From Monodelphis domestica (lineage: Eukaryota; Chordata; Mammalia; Didelphimorphia; Didelphidae), in the NCBI RefSeq assembly GCF_027887165.1, contig NC_077228.1, positions 208,746,643 through 208,810,642 on the forward strand: a stretch of DNA of 64,000 bases, read 5' to 3'. The position numbers and the translations under genes are program-made. Below are positions 1 through 10,500 of the stretch, piece after piece (position 1 is the stretch's first letter; each line of letters begins with the position of its first letter). The notes beneath the pieces are model-generated. The model saw only the letters and a list, made by a program, of their open reading frames with translations, searched no databases and was not told the origin of the DNA.

Positions 1-609
1 CAGCAAGGAATCAGTAGCCAGGACCTGTAAGGAGCTTTTCCAATGGATGGTAATATACTTATATTTAAATTAAGGTTAATATGTTTTCTTTTGGGGCTAG
101 ATTTAAGACCTTTCTTGACTAAAATCCACCAAGAGAAGCTTCTCAAATCTGAGTTTACTCTCAAAGGCCTTTGTTTATTCTAAGTCAAAATCATGCTGGG
201 CTAGGTTTTTTTCTTCCTATTTAGATACTCCTGTCATACCCATCCATGATTAAATGAAGAATACTGGCATCCAATCCTCCAAACCTTTTGTTAAAAGGAA
301 AATGTTTCTATCCTTTGGAAAGACCTCATGATCCTTTCAAAGTGCTCTGACTCATTTTTGCTTTCTCTCTGTCTTGTAGCCCATCTCTATTCAGTGGTCA
401 AATTATTAGTTTTTTTCTTTAAAATATTATTTGTATTTAGCCCATCTTTTTAATTCCCTCTGATACTGTATATCCTAAATTAAGCCCTTATCACTTTAGT
501 TAAAGATTCCTTCAGTAATTCCCATTCAATTTTTCTGCTTTCAGTTTCCCCTCTCCTGCCCCCCCTCCCAATAATCTCTCTTATTTATTGCTGCCAGACT
601 AATTGGTCT
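1..609. other. Intergenic, no feature recognised
   Basis: AT-rich, pyrimidine-rich sequence without a convincing reading frame, RNA gene or recognisable repeat. It may hold decayed old repeats. Confidence 0.5.
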
Positions 610-935
610 ACAACTCTGATTTTATTTTTCCCCTCCTTCAGTGGCTCCTTGACAAACCTTTAGTAGTTCCCCAAGTTCAGGTTCTTTAATCTCACATTCA
701 AGATCCTCCACAATCTGCCCCCAATCTACTTTTCTGGCATTCTTTGTGGTGTATCCCCTATGGGCCACTGATACTATGTACATTCCTACCTACAGAAAGT
801 TATATTATTCTCCTTTGCCTTTAATTAATGTCCTCTCCCTTCTCTATCTGCATTGTTAAACTTCAGCATCAGTACTATCTCCTTTACAAAGCCTGGCCTA
901 GAAACTAGCTTATAAGAACCTCTCCCTTCTATATA
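610..935 (+). repeat. L2 LINE 3' fragment
   Basis: The stretch reads like the 3' part of an L2 element: a 'cttcagtggctcc' start, then 'caagatcctccacaatctg' and a following C-rich segment, all hallmarks of L2 in mammals. It is strongly diverged and non-coding. The assignment is from remembered consensus phrases, not an alignment. Confidence 0.6.
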
Positions 936-939
936 AATT

Positions 940-1075
940 AATAGATTTATTCATAGGGTTATATAGCACCTATAGCCAGAAGGGATCTTAGAGATCATTT
1001 AGCCAAATGTCTTCATTTTATGTGTTACATAGGTTGGGCTCTTTAAAAAAAACAAAACAAACAAAAAAAACCCCC
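940..1075. repeat. Ancient SINE-like fragment (MIR type)
   Basis: The words 'agaagggatcttagagatca' followed by 'cttcattttatg' are typical of an old mammalian dispersed repeat that normally continues into a 'gaggaaactgaggc' block. That block is missing here and the copy ends in an A-rich run. Confidence 0.35.
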
Positions 1076-1118
1076 TCAGATTCTTTGGCTCTCTATCTCT
1101 ATCTGGGAACCCCTAGAA

Positions 1119-1461
1119 CAGTGATGGCGAGCCTTTTGGAGATGAAGTGCCAGGCCCTCTCTCTCTCCACACAGAGTGCCATGCCCCTCTCCTGCCAGAG
1201 ACTGAGTACCTCACTCCCTCTCCCTCTTCCTCCTCCCCTGCTCTCCCTTACCCTATCTAGGGTAAGGGAGGAAGTGCTTCCATTGGCTACTGGGCAGAGT
1301 GGCCGTGAAGTAAGGAATGTCCTCAGGTGCATGGAGAGAAGGGGAACAGCTGAGTCCCTCTGGCTTTCTAGTAATGAAGTCTGGGGATGGCAGTGCATGT
1401 GCCCACAGAGAGGGCTCTGCATGCCATCTTTGGCACCCATGCCATAGGTTTGCCCTCACTG
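1119..1461 (+). mobile_element. Non-autonomous hAT transposon (MITE)
   Basis: A 343-bp element with terminal inverted repeats: it opens with CAGTGATGGCGAGCCTTTT and its last bases read, on the other strand, CAGTGAGGGCAAACC. An 8-bp target duplication flanks it, ccctagaa at 1111-1118 and ccctagac at 1462-1469 (7 of 8 identical), with the central CTAG expected for hAT targets. It has no transposase frame; the open frames crossing it are composition artefacts. A related, truncated copy lies at 28363-28767 on the other strand. Confidence 0.85.
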
Positions 1462-1469
1462 CCCTAGAC

Positions 1470-2389
1470 ATAACTAAAATCTTTGATTGGCTCATGTTTA
1501 GGGTTTCTCCAAAATGTGGAGTAGAAGGGAACTTATTGTATTCTATGTAAATCAAGCATTAGAAATGTAGTTATTTCTTCAACATAAAAAGAAATGTTTA
1601 ACAGAAACTCATAAGCGTGTGGTGACAAACATTTACATAACCAACAGCAGTAACTTAAAACTTAAAAAAAATGTTCTTGGGTGGTTGATAATTAAAACAT
1701 TTAACTATGAAGTATTGTGTGAACCTAAAATATCAGTATTTCACCTTTGAATCTGCTCTGTATTTTCTCCCTCAAGGTGGATGTGATCTGATAAACCAGG
1801 CCAAGAGTTTGGTTTCTTCTCCTTGTTTCCCCCTTGTTGTAGAGACTCTTCTTTTTGCCAGACAGCTCCTGCTGAGGGACTTAGTAGCTCTTGACCTGTC
1901 AAACTTAGACATCAAGGTCAATCACAGGATCACTATTTTTTCACCTCCAGTAAGGAAAAGAAAACTTACAGTAGTAACAACTACAAGTATATCCCATGAA
2001 GCTAGGATGCTAGTAATGTATGTAAATGTATCCCAGGAAAAGAAAGCCTCCTGAGTCAGCACACACAAACATGGCTTCTGCTTATTTTTTTGTAAAGCAA
2101 AAGGAGATAGAACTTAGAGATCTAGTCTTGAGCTTAACTGGAACAGCCTATGTGCTGGCTTTGCTATAAGAACAATTTGACATTTCTGCCTAGGTGGGAA
2201 AGGATGCCTTTCCCCAAACCTTTTCAGGGTAGGGCTCAAAGAGATATGACACACTTGCCAAGCAAGAATAGAGACAAATCTAGAAGGTGGGGACACTTTT
2301 TTGCCTTTTTTTTTTTGCACACACAGCATTTAACACAGCATCTGACATATAGCAGGTACACAGACGATATTTGTTGACTTGAATTGACT
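1470..2389. other. Intergenic, no feature recognised
   Basis: No gene or clear repeat. A 115-codon open frame at 1707-2054 has no recognisable domain and ordinary AT-rich composition, so it is not called. Confidence 0.5.
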
Positions 2390-2520
2390 AACCCATAATC
2401 TATCATGTTACAGATGAAAACAGAGAGAGGTGAGGTGACTTGCCGAAGGTTACATAGCAGCTATCATTGTCTGGATTTGAATCCAGGTTCTTTGATTCCA
2501 AATTCAAAGTTTTTTCTGCT
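2390..2520 (-). repeat. MIR/CORE-SINE fragment, antisense
   Basis: Contains 'gaggtgacttgccgaaggtt' followed by 'ggatttgaatccaggttct', the reverse complement of the MIR core with its 'gggcaagtcac' and RNA polymerase III B-box-derived segments. Heavily diverged. Confidence 0.6.
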
Positions 2521-2521
2521 T

Positions 2522-3050
2522 TTGTTGTTGATCCTTTATTTTCAAAGAAACCAGTGCTATCTTGGAGTGATGTCTTGACTTGTTCATGAACTGGATTTAA
2601 GTAAGGCAGAGTTGCACAAAGTTATCAGTCTCACTCTCTCTTCCAGGGTCATCCAAGGCCAGTGGCAAGACAAAAGTCAGGACAATTGGTGATTGCCTGG
2701 GATATCTGACTAGGCTCTAAGTGCTCCACAGAGCCTGCTACAATAGCCTTCACGACCAGCCACTGGAACAAGTTGTTCTCTTTAGTCCATTCAGCCAAGG
2801 GAAGTTTTTGCATGCTTGGGGTGGACATTTCCTTAACATATGAATGGGTTTGAGGATGGTCAGTTCCTCTCCCTGGACAGTTTTACCAGGGTGTGGTTGC
2901 TGCATAAGTTATAGCTTCTTGGAGCCATAGGAGTGTTTAGGGAGGATTAGCACATCTGGCACGAAAGCTTGCTGAGCCCCTTTTCAGTGCTGCTCATCCA
3001 CCTTCGACCTAATTTCTGCTATTACCATATTGGGAAATAGAATCTATATA
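2522..3050. repeat. Probable dispersed repeat, family not named
   Basis: The segment with 'gatgtcttgacttgttcatg', 'ggcagagttgcacaaag' and 'ggcaagacaaaagtcagga' resembles a repeat I have seen many times in opossum-like genomes, but I cannot name it with confidence. It has no coding capacity. Boundaries are approximate. Confidence 0.4.
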
Positions 3051-3165
3051 CATTTAGTTACTTAAGAACAATTACAGAGTAATACACGAATAAAGGTGAG
3101 TACAATCACAGAAGGCTTCTGGGAGGTAGTAAGTTTTGAGGTAAGATCTTTTTATTCTCTTCAAT

Positions 3166-3738
3166 TGTTTTTTTTTCTAATTACATATAATAACAAAATT
3201 CCACATAGGTTTTCTAAAGTTTTATGATCCAAGTTGTCTCCTTCCCTTCTTCCCTTCCCCATCCTTGAACTGGCAAGTAATTCAATCTGGGTTATACATG
3301 TATTATCATACAAAACATATTGCTCATTTTAGTAATTGAATAATCTTATAAATCCCAAACCCCCCAAAATAAACTCAAATAAGCAATTGAAAAATCATAT
3401 GCTTTCATCTGCATTCTGACTCCAACAATTGTTTCCCTGGAAATGGATAGCATCCTTTGTCCTAAGTCCCTCATAATTGTCCTGGATCATCGTATTGCCA
3501 ATAATAGCTAAGTCTTTTACAGTTGATCATTCCACTGTATTGCTGTTACTGTGTACAGTGTTCTGGTTCTGCTTATTTCACTCTGCATCAGTTCATGTCA
3601 GTCTTTGCAGCTCTTTCTGAAATCATCGTGTTCATCACTCCTTATAGCACAATAGTATTCCATCACCATCATATGCTACAATTTGTTCAGCCATTCCCCA
3701 ACTGAGGTACATCCCTTTAGTTTCCATTTCTTTACCTT
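3166..3738 (-). mobile_element. L1 3'-end fragment, antisense
   Basis: Antisense L1 tail: a T-rich start, the 3' UTR with 'cctccctt'-like tracts, the 'ggatagcatcctttgtccta' block, then the ORF2 C-terminal region 'cactctgcatcagttcatg' and 'ttgttcagccattccccaa'. Diverged from the younger L1s in the window, so an older subfamily. Only about 570 bp remain. Confidence 0.8.
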
Positions 3739-4267
3739 GAAAGAGGTGATGGAAATGGAGTGGTTTGGGGAGTTATTGATGGAAACTGTCCAGGTAAGAA
3801 AGAATGGTATGGTATGAACAAAGCATGGAAGTGGAATAGAGTAAACCAATTATGTGTGACTGTTAGTAGATTGACTTTGCTAAAAAAGAAGCTTTCTTGA
3901 GGAATATCAAGAGATGAAATTGGAGAGGTCAGGTGGTAGAGAATGTTGAGGAATATATACTGAGAATTCTTTTCCCACAGTTGAACAGAAATAATTTTCA
4001 GTCAACCACTCTGACAGATCCTTCAGCTGATTCAAGAATGATTCACATTTTCAAGGCTATTATTTGCAGTAACTTTAGCCATTGGATTGTAATGGGTAAA
4101 GTACATTACAAAATGAATTACTTTTGAAATGCAATGTATATTGGCATTTGGGGAAATGACTTTTGCTTCCAGTACATAACATTCTAACAATTGTGTGTGT
4201 GTGTGTGGGGGACTTCTCATACCACAGGAAGATACATTCACACCAACAATTCAAACATCAACAAGTT
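3739..4267. other. Intergenic; short (TG)8 microsatellite at 4192-4207
   Basis: No gene or dispersed repeat recognised. A pure TG run of about 16 bases is the only structure. Confidence 0.5.
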
Positions 4268-4524
4268 AAACTATCCAAGGGCAACTAGGTAGCACAGGAT
4301 GGGAGGCTGGGTCTGGAGTCAGGAAGATCTAAGTTCAAATCCAGCCTCTAGCTGTAAAATCCTGGGCAAGTCACTTAACCCTGCTTGCCTCAGTTTCCTC
4401 ATCTGTAAATTGATCTGGAAAAAGAAATGACAAACCATTCCAGAATCTTTGCCAAGAAAACCCCCAAATAGGGTTGGGAAGAGTCAGACACCAGTGAAAA
4501 CAACTGAACAACAACAACAAAAAT
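4268..4524 (+). mobile_element. tRNA-derived marsupial SINE with RTE-type tail
   Basis: Starts with 'gggcaactaggtagcacag', carries the B-box-like 'agttcaaatccagcctc' and 'ctgggcaagtcacttaac', then 'tgcctcagtttcctcatctg' and the tail 'ctttgccaagaaaaccccc...gagtcagac...ctgaacaacaacaac'. The ACAACAACAA end is typical of SINEs moved by RTE LINEs, not L1. Nearly full length. Confidence 0.85.
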
Positions 4525-4804
4525 TATTCAAGGTCAGTCATTTGACAAGGTTGGGTTAGGTTTTTTTTTTTTCAATTCAAATTAACCACTCTTATGCCTG
4601 GTTAGGACCCTCATCCCAAATATACCTTCCTTAGGCTACAGTTTTGTGTATTGGAAATTGTACTGGATTTGGAGTCAAAGAACAAGGCCTTAAATTCTGC
4701 CTCTGCTTTTTTTGTGTGTCTGTGACTTTGGAAAAATTAATTCTCCTCTCTGGGCTTTGGTTTCCTCATCTGTGAGATTAAGGAATTGCCTAAGTGATTT
4801 GTGT

Positions 4805-5062
4805 CATCTCTGAGACAGCTACGTGGTACAGTAGACAAGAGCATGGACTTGGATTCGGGAAGATAAAAATCCTAATTTAGGCACTTACTGGCTTTGTGAC
4901 CCTGGACAAGTCTCTTAACCTCTCAGTCTCAGTTTCCTCCTCTGTAAAATGGGATAACAGAACCATCTATTTCATAGAGTTCTTGAAGATCAAATGAGCT
5001 GATTTATGTAAGTTGCTTTGCAAACCTTTAAAATGTTATACACATAATAGCTATTATTATTA
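4805..5062 (+). mobile_element. CORE-SINE/MIR-like element
   Basis: Full-looking copy: tRNA-like head ('gacagctacgtggtacagta'), core 'tgaccctggacaagtctctt', 'cagtttcctcctctgtaaaa', and the tail 'gcaaacctttaaaatgttat' ending in 'ATTATTATT'. This tail separates it from the RTE-tailed SINEs next to it. Confidence 0.75.
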
Positions 5063-5065
5063 CAG

Positions 5066-5300
5066 GGCAGCTAGGTATTATACTGGATAGAGTGCTGGTC
5101 AGGAAGACTCATCATCATGAGTTCAAATCCTGCCTCAGATACTTACTAGCTATATCACTCTGGGCAAATCACTTAATGCTGTTTGCCTCAGTTACATCAT
5201 CTATAAAATGAACTGGAAAACCATTATTGTATCTTTTCCAAAAAAAACCAAATGGGGTCAGGGAGAGTTGGATATGATTGAAATGACTGAACAACAACAA
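5066..5300 (+). mobile_element. tRNA-derived SINE with RTE-type tail
   Basis: Begins 'agggcagctaggtattatac' immediately after the previous element and ends 'gaaatgactgaacaacaaca'. Same family as the copy at 4268-4524 but more diverged, for example 'cttttccaaaaaaaacc' in place of the 'ctttgccaagaaaacc' block. Confidence 0.8.
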
Positions 5301-5460
5301 ACACATTATTATTATAAGATCTAATAACAAAAATATCATTCTTCAATGATCTCACAGGTAGCCTTTACTCTGCCAGTGATTTTGCTGATTTTTCTTCCTT
5401 ACCCACCTGCTTATATACTAGAGGAACCTTTACAACAAGTATTTTCTTTTAATTTTCTAG

Positions 5461-5700
5461 ATAATAATAGCTAGCAATAACAACAAAAAAAAGATAGTAT
5501 TTGCAGTGACTTCTAAAGTTTGTAAAATACTTTACATGTGTTATCTCGTTTTATCCTCACAACTCTATGAAAAAGTGCTATTATTATTCCCATTTTACAA
5601 ATGAGAAAATTGAGGCGTAGGCAGATTAAATGATTTGCCAAGGGTCATATAGCCAACAGTCAACTAAATCAGGATTTGAATTCAGGACTTCCTCTTGGCA
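5461..5700 (-). repeat. MIR-type SINE, antisense
   Basis: Reverse-complement MIR features in order: 'ttatctcgttttatcctcac', 'cccattttacaaatgag', 'gatttgccaagggtcat' and 'ggatttgaattcaggact'. Confidence 0.65.
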
Positions 5701-5704
5701 GAGG

Positions 5705-5955
5705 AGACTAGGTGGTATATTTGAAAGAGCATTGGAACTGCAGTCAGTAAGACTTGAGTTCAAATCTCACTTAGACATTTAATAGCTCTTTGATCCTGGG
5801 CAAATCATTTTACTTCTGCCTGCCTGAGTTTCCTCATCTGTGATATGGGGACAATAATAGTACCTACTGCATAGGATTGTTGTAAGGATAAAAATGAGAT
5901 AATATTTATAAAGTGCTATATAAACCTTAAAATGCTATATAAATGCTAGATATTG
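5705..5955 (+). repeat. CORE-SINE/MIR-like element
   Basis: Head 'agactaggtggtatatttga', B-box region 'gagttcaaatctcac', core 'ctgagtttcctcatctgtga', and tail 'aaagtgctatataaacctta'. Confidence 0.7.
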
Positions 5956-6034
5956 TTGTTGATATTCCTGACTCCAAGTCCAGCACCCTAGCCATTGACC
6001 TATCTGGTTGCCATAACCACAGATACAATAATAA

Positions 6035-6228
6035 CTGACATTTAGATACTTAAAAAAATAACTTATCTTCTGCCTTAGAATTTATACTAAGGCAGAGGAT
6101 TGGTAAAGATTAGGCAAAGAGGGTTAAGTGACTTGCCCAGGATCACACAGCTGGGAAGTATCTGAGGCTAGATTTGAACCCAGGTCCTCTTGACTCTCAA
6201 TCCATCAGGCCACTTAGCTTCCCCTTAT
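6035..6228 (-). mobile_element. tRNA-derived SINE with L1-type tail, antisense
   Basis: Reads from a degenerate T/A tail through 'cttctgccttag', 'cttgcccaggatcacacagc' and 'gatttgaacccaggtcctc' to 'ccacttagcttcccc', the reverse complement of the 'ggggcagctaggtgg' head. The 'ctaaggcagaagataag' end is the kind usually followed by poly-A and copied by L1. Confidence 0.8.
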
Positions 6229-6231
6229 ATA

Positions 6232-6432
6232 ATACTTTAAAGTTTACAAAGTATTTGTATACATTCCCTCATTTGAACATCATAACAAAATTGTGAGATA
6301 GGTAGTACAGGAATAATCATCTCCATTTTACAGCTGCAGAAACTGAGGCCCAGGTTCATACAGCTAGTATGTGTCAGCAGCAGAATGTGGCCCCTGATCT
6401 TCCTAATTCCAAGTCTAATATATCTGCCATGC
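6232..6432 (-). repeat. MIR-type SINE, antisense
   Basis: 'ctccattttacagctgcaga', 'aactgaggcccaggttcata' and 'cagctagtatgtgtcagc' are the reverse-complement MIR core. It adjoins the previous element with almost no gap. Confidence 0.65.
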
Positions 6433-6761
6433 CATGTTCACTCACACGAACTCAGTAACACCTTCTTGTGAAGAATAAATAGCCCTTCACCTCTCCATTT
6501 CCTCTCAATAATCACATTCCTCTGCCACCATATGCGTCGTAGGACCACCTTGTCATGAACGTAATTTGCTTTGCTCTTTCCTGCTTCTCACCCAGCCAAA
6601 TATAGCCATCCTCATGTTGATGTGCTGACAGGCTGAATCAATCTAAGAACAGTACTCTGGTGCTCAAGAACACAGACCAGGAGTGAATCTGACACAGAAT
6701 GCAGTGTGGAAAGAGTTTTATTGGCCTTTAAGTTAGAAGGCATGACAAAAATGTGGCAGAA

Positions 6762-6912
6762 TTAGAGAATGCTGGACTTAGGAGTCAAAAGAGTCATGGG
6801 TTCAAGTTCTGCCTTCAGTGCTTGCATATTCTATTACTATGAACAAGTTGCTCAGCCTCTCAAAGCCTCTGTTTCCTCATTTGGAAATAATATAGGGCTA
6901 ATAATACCTATT
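6762..6912 (+). repeat. MIR-like SINE fragment
   Basis: 'gtcatgggttcaagttctgc' followed by 'ctctgtttcctcatttgg' and 'aataatacct' give a truncated MIR or CORE-SINE. Confidence 0.55.
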
Positions 6913-7168
6913 TGGGGCACTGGAGATGGCACAGTGAATAAAGTGCTGGACCTACAGTCTGGAAGGGTCATCTTCATGAGTCTGAATCGGGCCTCAGATA
7001 CTTATAACTGGAATCAGATACTCAGATACTTGTAACACTGGCAAATCAATCAACCCGGTCTGCCTCAGTTTCCTCTTCTGTAAAATGTGCTGGAGAAGGA
7101 AATGGCAAACCACTCCAGTACCTTTGCCAGAAAACTCAAACAGGGTCATGGAGAGTCAGACACAACAG
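6913..7168 (+). mobile_element. tRNA-derived SINE with RTE-type tail
   Basis: Contains 'gatggcacagtgaataaagt', 'tgcctcagtttcctcttctg', 'gaaatggcaaaccactccag', 'ctttgccagaaaactc' and 'gagtcagacacaacaga' with an 'ataacaacaaaac' end. An internal stretch with 'cagatactcagatacttgta' looks like a small local duplication. Confidence 0.8.
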
Positions 7169-7635
7169 AATAACAACAAAACAATACATGTAGGGTCTCA
7201 TTCACAAGGAGGCTCTTGGAGCACGTGGAAAACTTTGAAACACTATTTAAATGGCAGTTATCATGAGTATTTCCCAGCAAATGGAAAGGAAACGGGCTGT
7301 TGCAAAGGTCATTCTTATACAGCAGCAAGTGGGTGACTGAGAAAGAAGCAAAGCAAAAAAATCCAGTGGGATGGGAGGGAAAAGGCTGCAATGTCATTGA
7401 AGAAATGGGTTGTAGAAAGACAAGGGAGAAATGTTTGTTCTACTCAGCAGAGAACTTCCCCAGTGTTGCTATGGGGGAAGTACTTAGTAAGTATGTCTGA
7501 GGTCACATTTGAACCCAGGACTTCCTGTCTCTAGGTCTGGCTTTCAGTCTACTCAGCCCCCACCTCAATTTCCTCTTGTAACATCAGAAGGGGTTGGACT
7601 AGATGATCTCAGACCTCCTTTGCCAGGTATAAATC
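7169..7635. other. Intergenic with a diverged SINE piece
   Basis: The first 315 bases show nothing. Bases 7485-7630 hold 'acatttgaacccaggacttc' and 'ggttggactagatgatctc', old mammalian SINE-type words in mixed orientation. Confidence 0.4.
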
Positions 7636-7878
7636 CTACAATCCCTTGAGAAATAGCATAACTGGAGCTGGCATCAGGAAGACCTAAATTAAAATCCAGC
7701 TTACTAGCTGTGTGGTCCTAGGCAAGTCACTTAACCTGTTTTTGCCTCAGTTTCTTCATCAGTAAAATGTGGATAATAATAACACCTTACTTTCCAGGAC
7801 TTTTTGTGAGGATAACGTGAGATAGTATATGAAAGCTGCTTTGCAAATTTTAAAGTGCTACACAGATTTTTAGCTAAA
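7636..7878 (+). repeat. CORE-SINE/MIR-like element
   Basis: 'ctagctgtgtggtcctaggc', 'aagtcacttaacctg', 'cctcagtttcttcatcagta', and tail 'gaaagctgctttgcaaattt'. Same family as 4805-5062. Confidence 0.7.
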
Positions 7879-7984
7879 TGCTAACTTTGCTACTGGCATG
7901 CCCAATGTGACTGCTCAGTACCATTGTAAGATTAGGAGTTTTGTCCAGGGCTAGGGAAAGGATGATTGTCCTGCTGGGTTTTGC

Positions 7985-8165
7985 TCTGAGCAGATTGCAT
8001 ATGTTTGGTGCTGGATGCCACATTTTCCATGTGTATAATGAAGAGCATTCAAAGAAGGCAAACCAGAATGGTGGAGGGCTTGCTTTCAAGCCATACAGGT
8101 GGACCTACAGGTACTGTAATGGGGAAGTCATTACCTCTCAAGACAGCCATTCAATTTTTTAACAA
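7985..8165 (+). repeat. CR1/L3-type LINE 3' fragment
   Basis: The words 'aagaaggcaaaccagaatgg' followed by 'ggagggcttgctttcaagcc' and 'caagacagccattcaat' match what I remember of the 3' end of CR1/L3 LINEs ('gagggcaaccaggatggt', then 'catgatagctgtcttcaa'). Old and non-coding. Confidence 0.5.
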
Positions 8166-8304
8166 CTGGAAAGTAGTGATATATAAAAATTCCATAAAAA
8201 TGAGCTGGGATCAGGTAGTAGAGGACTTTAGATGCTAGGGCGAAGAGTTTGTATTTGGCAGCAGTGAGCCATTGAATATTCCTATCTAGAGGAATATTAT
8301 GATT

Positions 8305-8432
8305 CATTGTTGCTGTGGTTGTTCTGTCATTTCAGTTGTGTTTGATGCTTCACGGCTGAGGTCAAATTTGAACTCAGGTCCTCCTGATTCCAAACCCAGC
8401 ACTCTATCCACTTTGGCATTTAGCTGCCCCAT
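8305..8432 (-). repeat. RTE-tailed SINE, antisense, internally deleted
   Basis: Reads 'cattgttgctgtggttgttc' and 'tgtcatttcagttgtgtttg' (tail end), then jumps to 'gaggtcaaatttgaactcag' and 'actctatccactttggcatt' (head). About half of the usual element is missing between these blocks. Confidence 0.65.
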
Positions 8433-9057
8433 GACATGATTAGACTTGTCTTTTATAAAGATATATATTAAAAAAAACTGATATCTTCTGTCTTGCTATC
8501 CACTCTAAGACAGAGGAGCAGCCAGGGCCAGGCATTGTAATTGTTAAAGGAATTGCTGAGGATTGAAGAAGTATAGGGGATGAGGAAGGTTTTGTAACAG
8601 GGAATGGAGGAGTTGAAGGGATAGAGGGAATATAGATGCTGGTGAGGTAAAAGGAGAGAGATACCCCCGGCTGAGAGGCTGTCTTTGAAAAAGGGTTTCC
8701 CAAGAAATGGGTCAACTCTGATAGCTTGAGGGGATGTCTTCTCTATTGATTGATGTTAAAGATACCCCAGAGCAAGTAAGCATGGACCCTCCTGAGGGAC
8801 AAGCCTCCCCCCTCCCCTATCAAGGTTCATAGGGGTAATTGAACTTGTGGGATCTGAGGAGATGACAGAGAATGTGAAAGGAGAAAAGACCCAGGAGAGA
8901 GGCTTGGGCAACACTCATAGGCAGAGGTTGGGACATGGAAGATTGTCTATCCCGCAAATTAATCAAAGAAAAGATAAGACAGGAGGAAAACTAGGAGAAA
9001 GAAGTATCTTGAAAACCCAGGGAGGTCAGAGTATCCAAGAAGAAGAAATGGTCAAGG
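8433..9057. other. Intergenic, no feature recognised
   Basis: Purine-rich on the plus strand, with many 'gagagag' and 'ggagg' words. No domain is recognisable in the short frames that cross it. Confidence 0.45.
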
Positions 9058-9069
9058 GTGTCAAATACT

Positions 9070-9472
9070 AGTGATGCAGAGTGAGAGGAGCAGAGCCAGG
9101 AGAACATTGTACACAGAGACTGGTACACTGTGGTACAATCGAATGTAATGGACTTCTCCATTAGTGGCAATGCAGTGATCCTGAACAGTGATCCTGAACC
9201 ACTATCCACATTCAGAGGGAAAACTGTGGGAGTAAAAACACTAAAGAAAAACTACTGCTTAATGACATAGGTAGAAGGGGGTGTGAACGGGGAAATAGAC
9301 TCCAAATGAACATCCTACTGCAAATACCAACAACATTGAAAGAGGTTCTGATCTAGAACACAGGAGATACCCAGTCAAGTTGCGCATCGGCTATGGGAAG
9401 GGTGGGAGAGGGGAGGGAGGGAAATAAAATGATTTTTGTAACCAAGGAACAATGTTTGAAATTTTAAAAAAA
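9070..9472 (+). mobile_element. 5'-truncated L1 insertion with perfect target duplication
   Basis: Only the last about 400 bases of an L1: end of ORF2 ('agaacattgtacacagagac'), then the 3' UTR with the conserved 'gggagggagggaaataaaat' and 'tttttgtaaccaaggaacaa' blocks and a short A-run. A 12-bp target duplication, gtgtcaaatact, lies at 9058-9069 and 9473-9484 and is identical. The 3' UTR also has a tandem doubling of 'cagtgatcctgaa' near 9174-9200. Severe 5' truncation is normal for L1. Confidence 0.92.
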
Positions 9473-9484
9473 GTGTCAAATACT

Positions 9485-9904
9485 GAAGGTCAAGAATCAT
9501 GAGGCCTGAGGAAAAAAACATTGGATTACACAATTAAAAGAGAACAGTTTCATTTGAATGGTGAAATTGAAAGTCAGATTGCAAAGGCCTGAGAGTCAGG
9601 AAAGGTGGGGGAGGCATTTAAGGTTGATGACTTTTTTTTAAAGGAGTTTGATTGTGAAATAGAAGAGAGTTGTTATAGGGCAATATCTTTAAGAGATAGT
9701 AGTATTGTGTGAAGACTTTTTCTTAAAGGATGAGTGGCATCATATCTGAACGTGTTTGTGGGCAACAGAGGAGAGAGAAGAGAGGGAGAGCCTAAGGAGA
9801 GCCTAAGTTTAGAGGAAAGAATATGATTAAAGGAACAACTCTTCTTAGAAGAGATCACAGAAGATAGGATCAAAAGAACAAATACAGGTTTGGGCTTTAG
9901 TAAG
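9485..9904. other. Intergenic, no feature recognised
   Basis: AG-rich sequence continuing the pre-insertion flank of the L1 at 9070. Nothing further seen. Confidence 0.45.
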
Positions 9905-10185
9905 GAAAAGGAATGGAAATGGGCATTTATTAAACATCTGCTGTGTGCCAGGCACTATGCTAAGTGCTTTATAAATGTTATCTCATTTGATTCTCACAAC
10001 AAGCCTGAGAGGTACATTTAAAAAAATACCCACATTTTAAAGTTGAGGAAACTGGGGCAAACAGATGTGTGACTTGCCCAAGGGTCATACAGCTATTAAG
10101 TGTCTGAGATTGGATTTGAATTCAGATCTTTTTGACTCCAGGTTCAGTGCTCCAATTTACCACGACATTTAGCTGCCTCTGTGGC
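9905..10185 (-). repeat. MIR-type SINE, antisense
   Basis: Long copy: 'gcatttattaaacatctgct', 'gtgccaggcactatgctaag', 'atctcatttgattctcacaa', 'tgtgacttgcccaagggtca' and 'gatttgaattcagatct'. These are reverse-complement MIR/Ther-type blocks in proper order. Confidence 0.75.
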
Positions 10186-10309
10186 ACAAAGTGGACATTT
10201 ATTAAATGTTAGTTGATTGACTGATCCATTGACTATGTACTTGTGTAGTTGATTTTTTTTTGAACTCAAGTGTAGTATATTATATTAATCTTAATAAATT
10301 TTACCTTAT

Positions 10310-10500
10310 TATAGCTGGCCTATCATTCCAGCCTGTTGGATCTTGATTTTATGATCCAACATGCTAGCTTATCCCTCTCACAGTTTTGTGTCATCTGCAA
10401 ATTTTATAAGCATTCTATCTAGGCCTCCTAGTCACTAATAAACATGTTGAAGAGAACAGGGTCAGGAACAGAATCCTGTAACACTCCATTATGGCAATAG
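10310..10500. repeat. Possible CR1/L3-like ancient LINE fragment
   Basis: 'tgtcatctgcaaattttata' then 'aataaacatgttgaagagaa' and 'cagaatcctgtaacactcc' resemble an ancient vertebrate repeat that I associate with CR1-type LINEs. The family is from memory and uncertain. Confidence 0.35.

Noticed and set aside
1007..1555. 146-, 113- and 100-codon frames near 1.0-1.5 kb
   Set aside because: They overlap a hAT MITE and each other on both strands and have no family resemblance.
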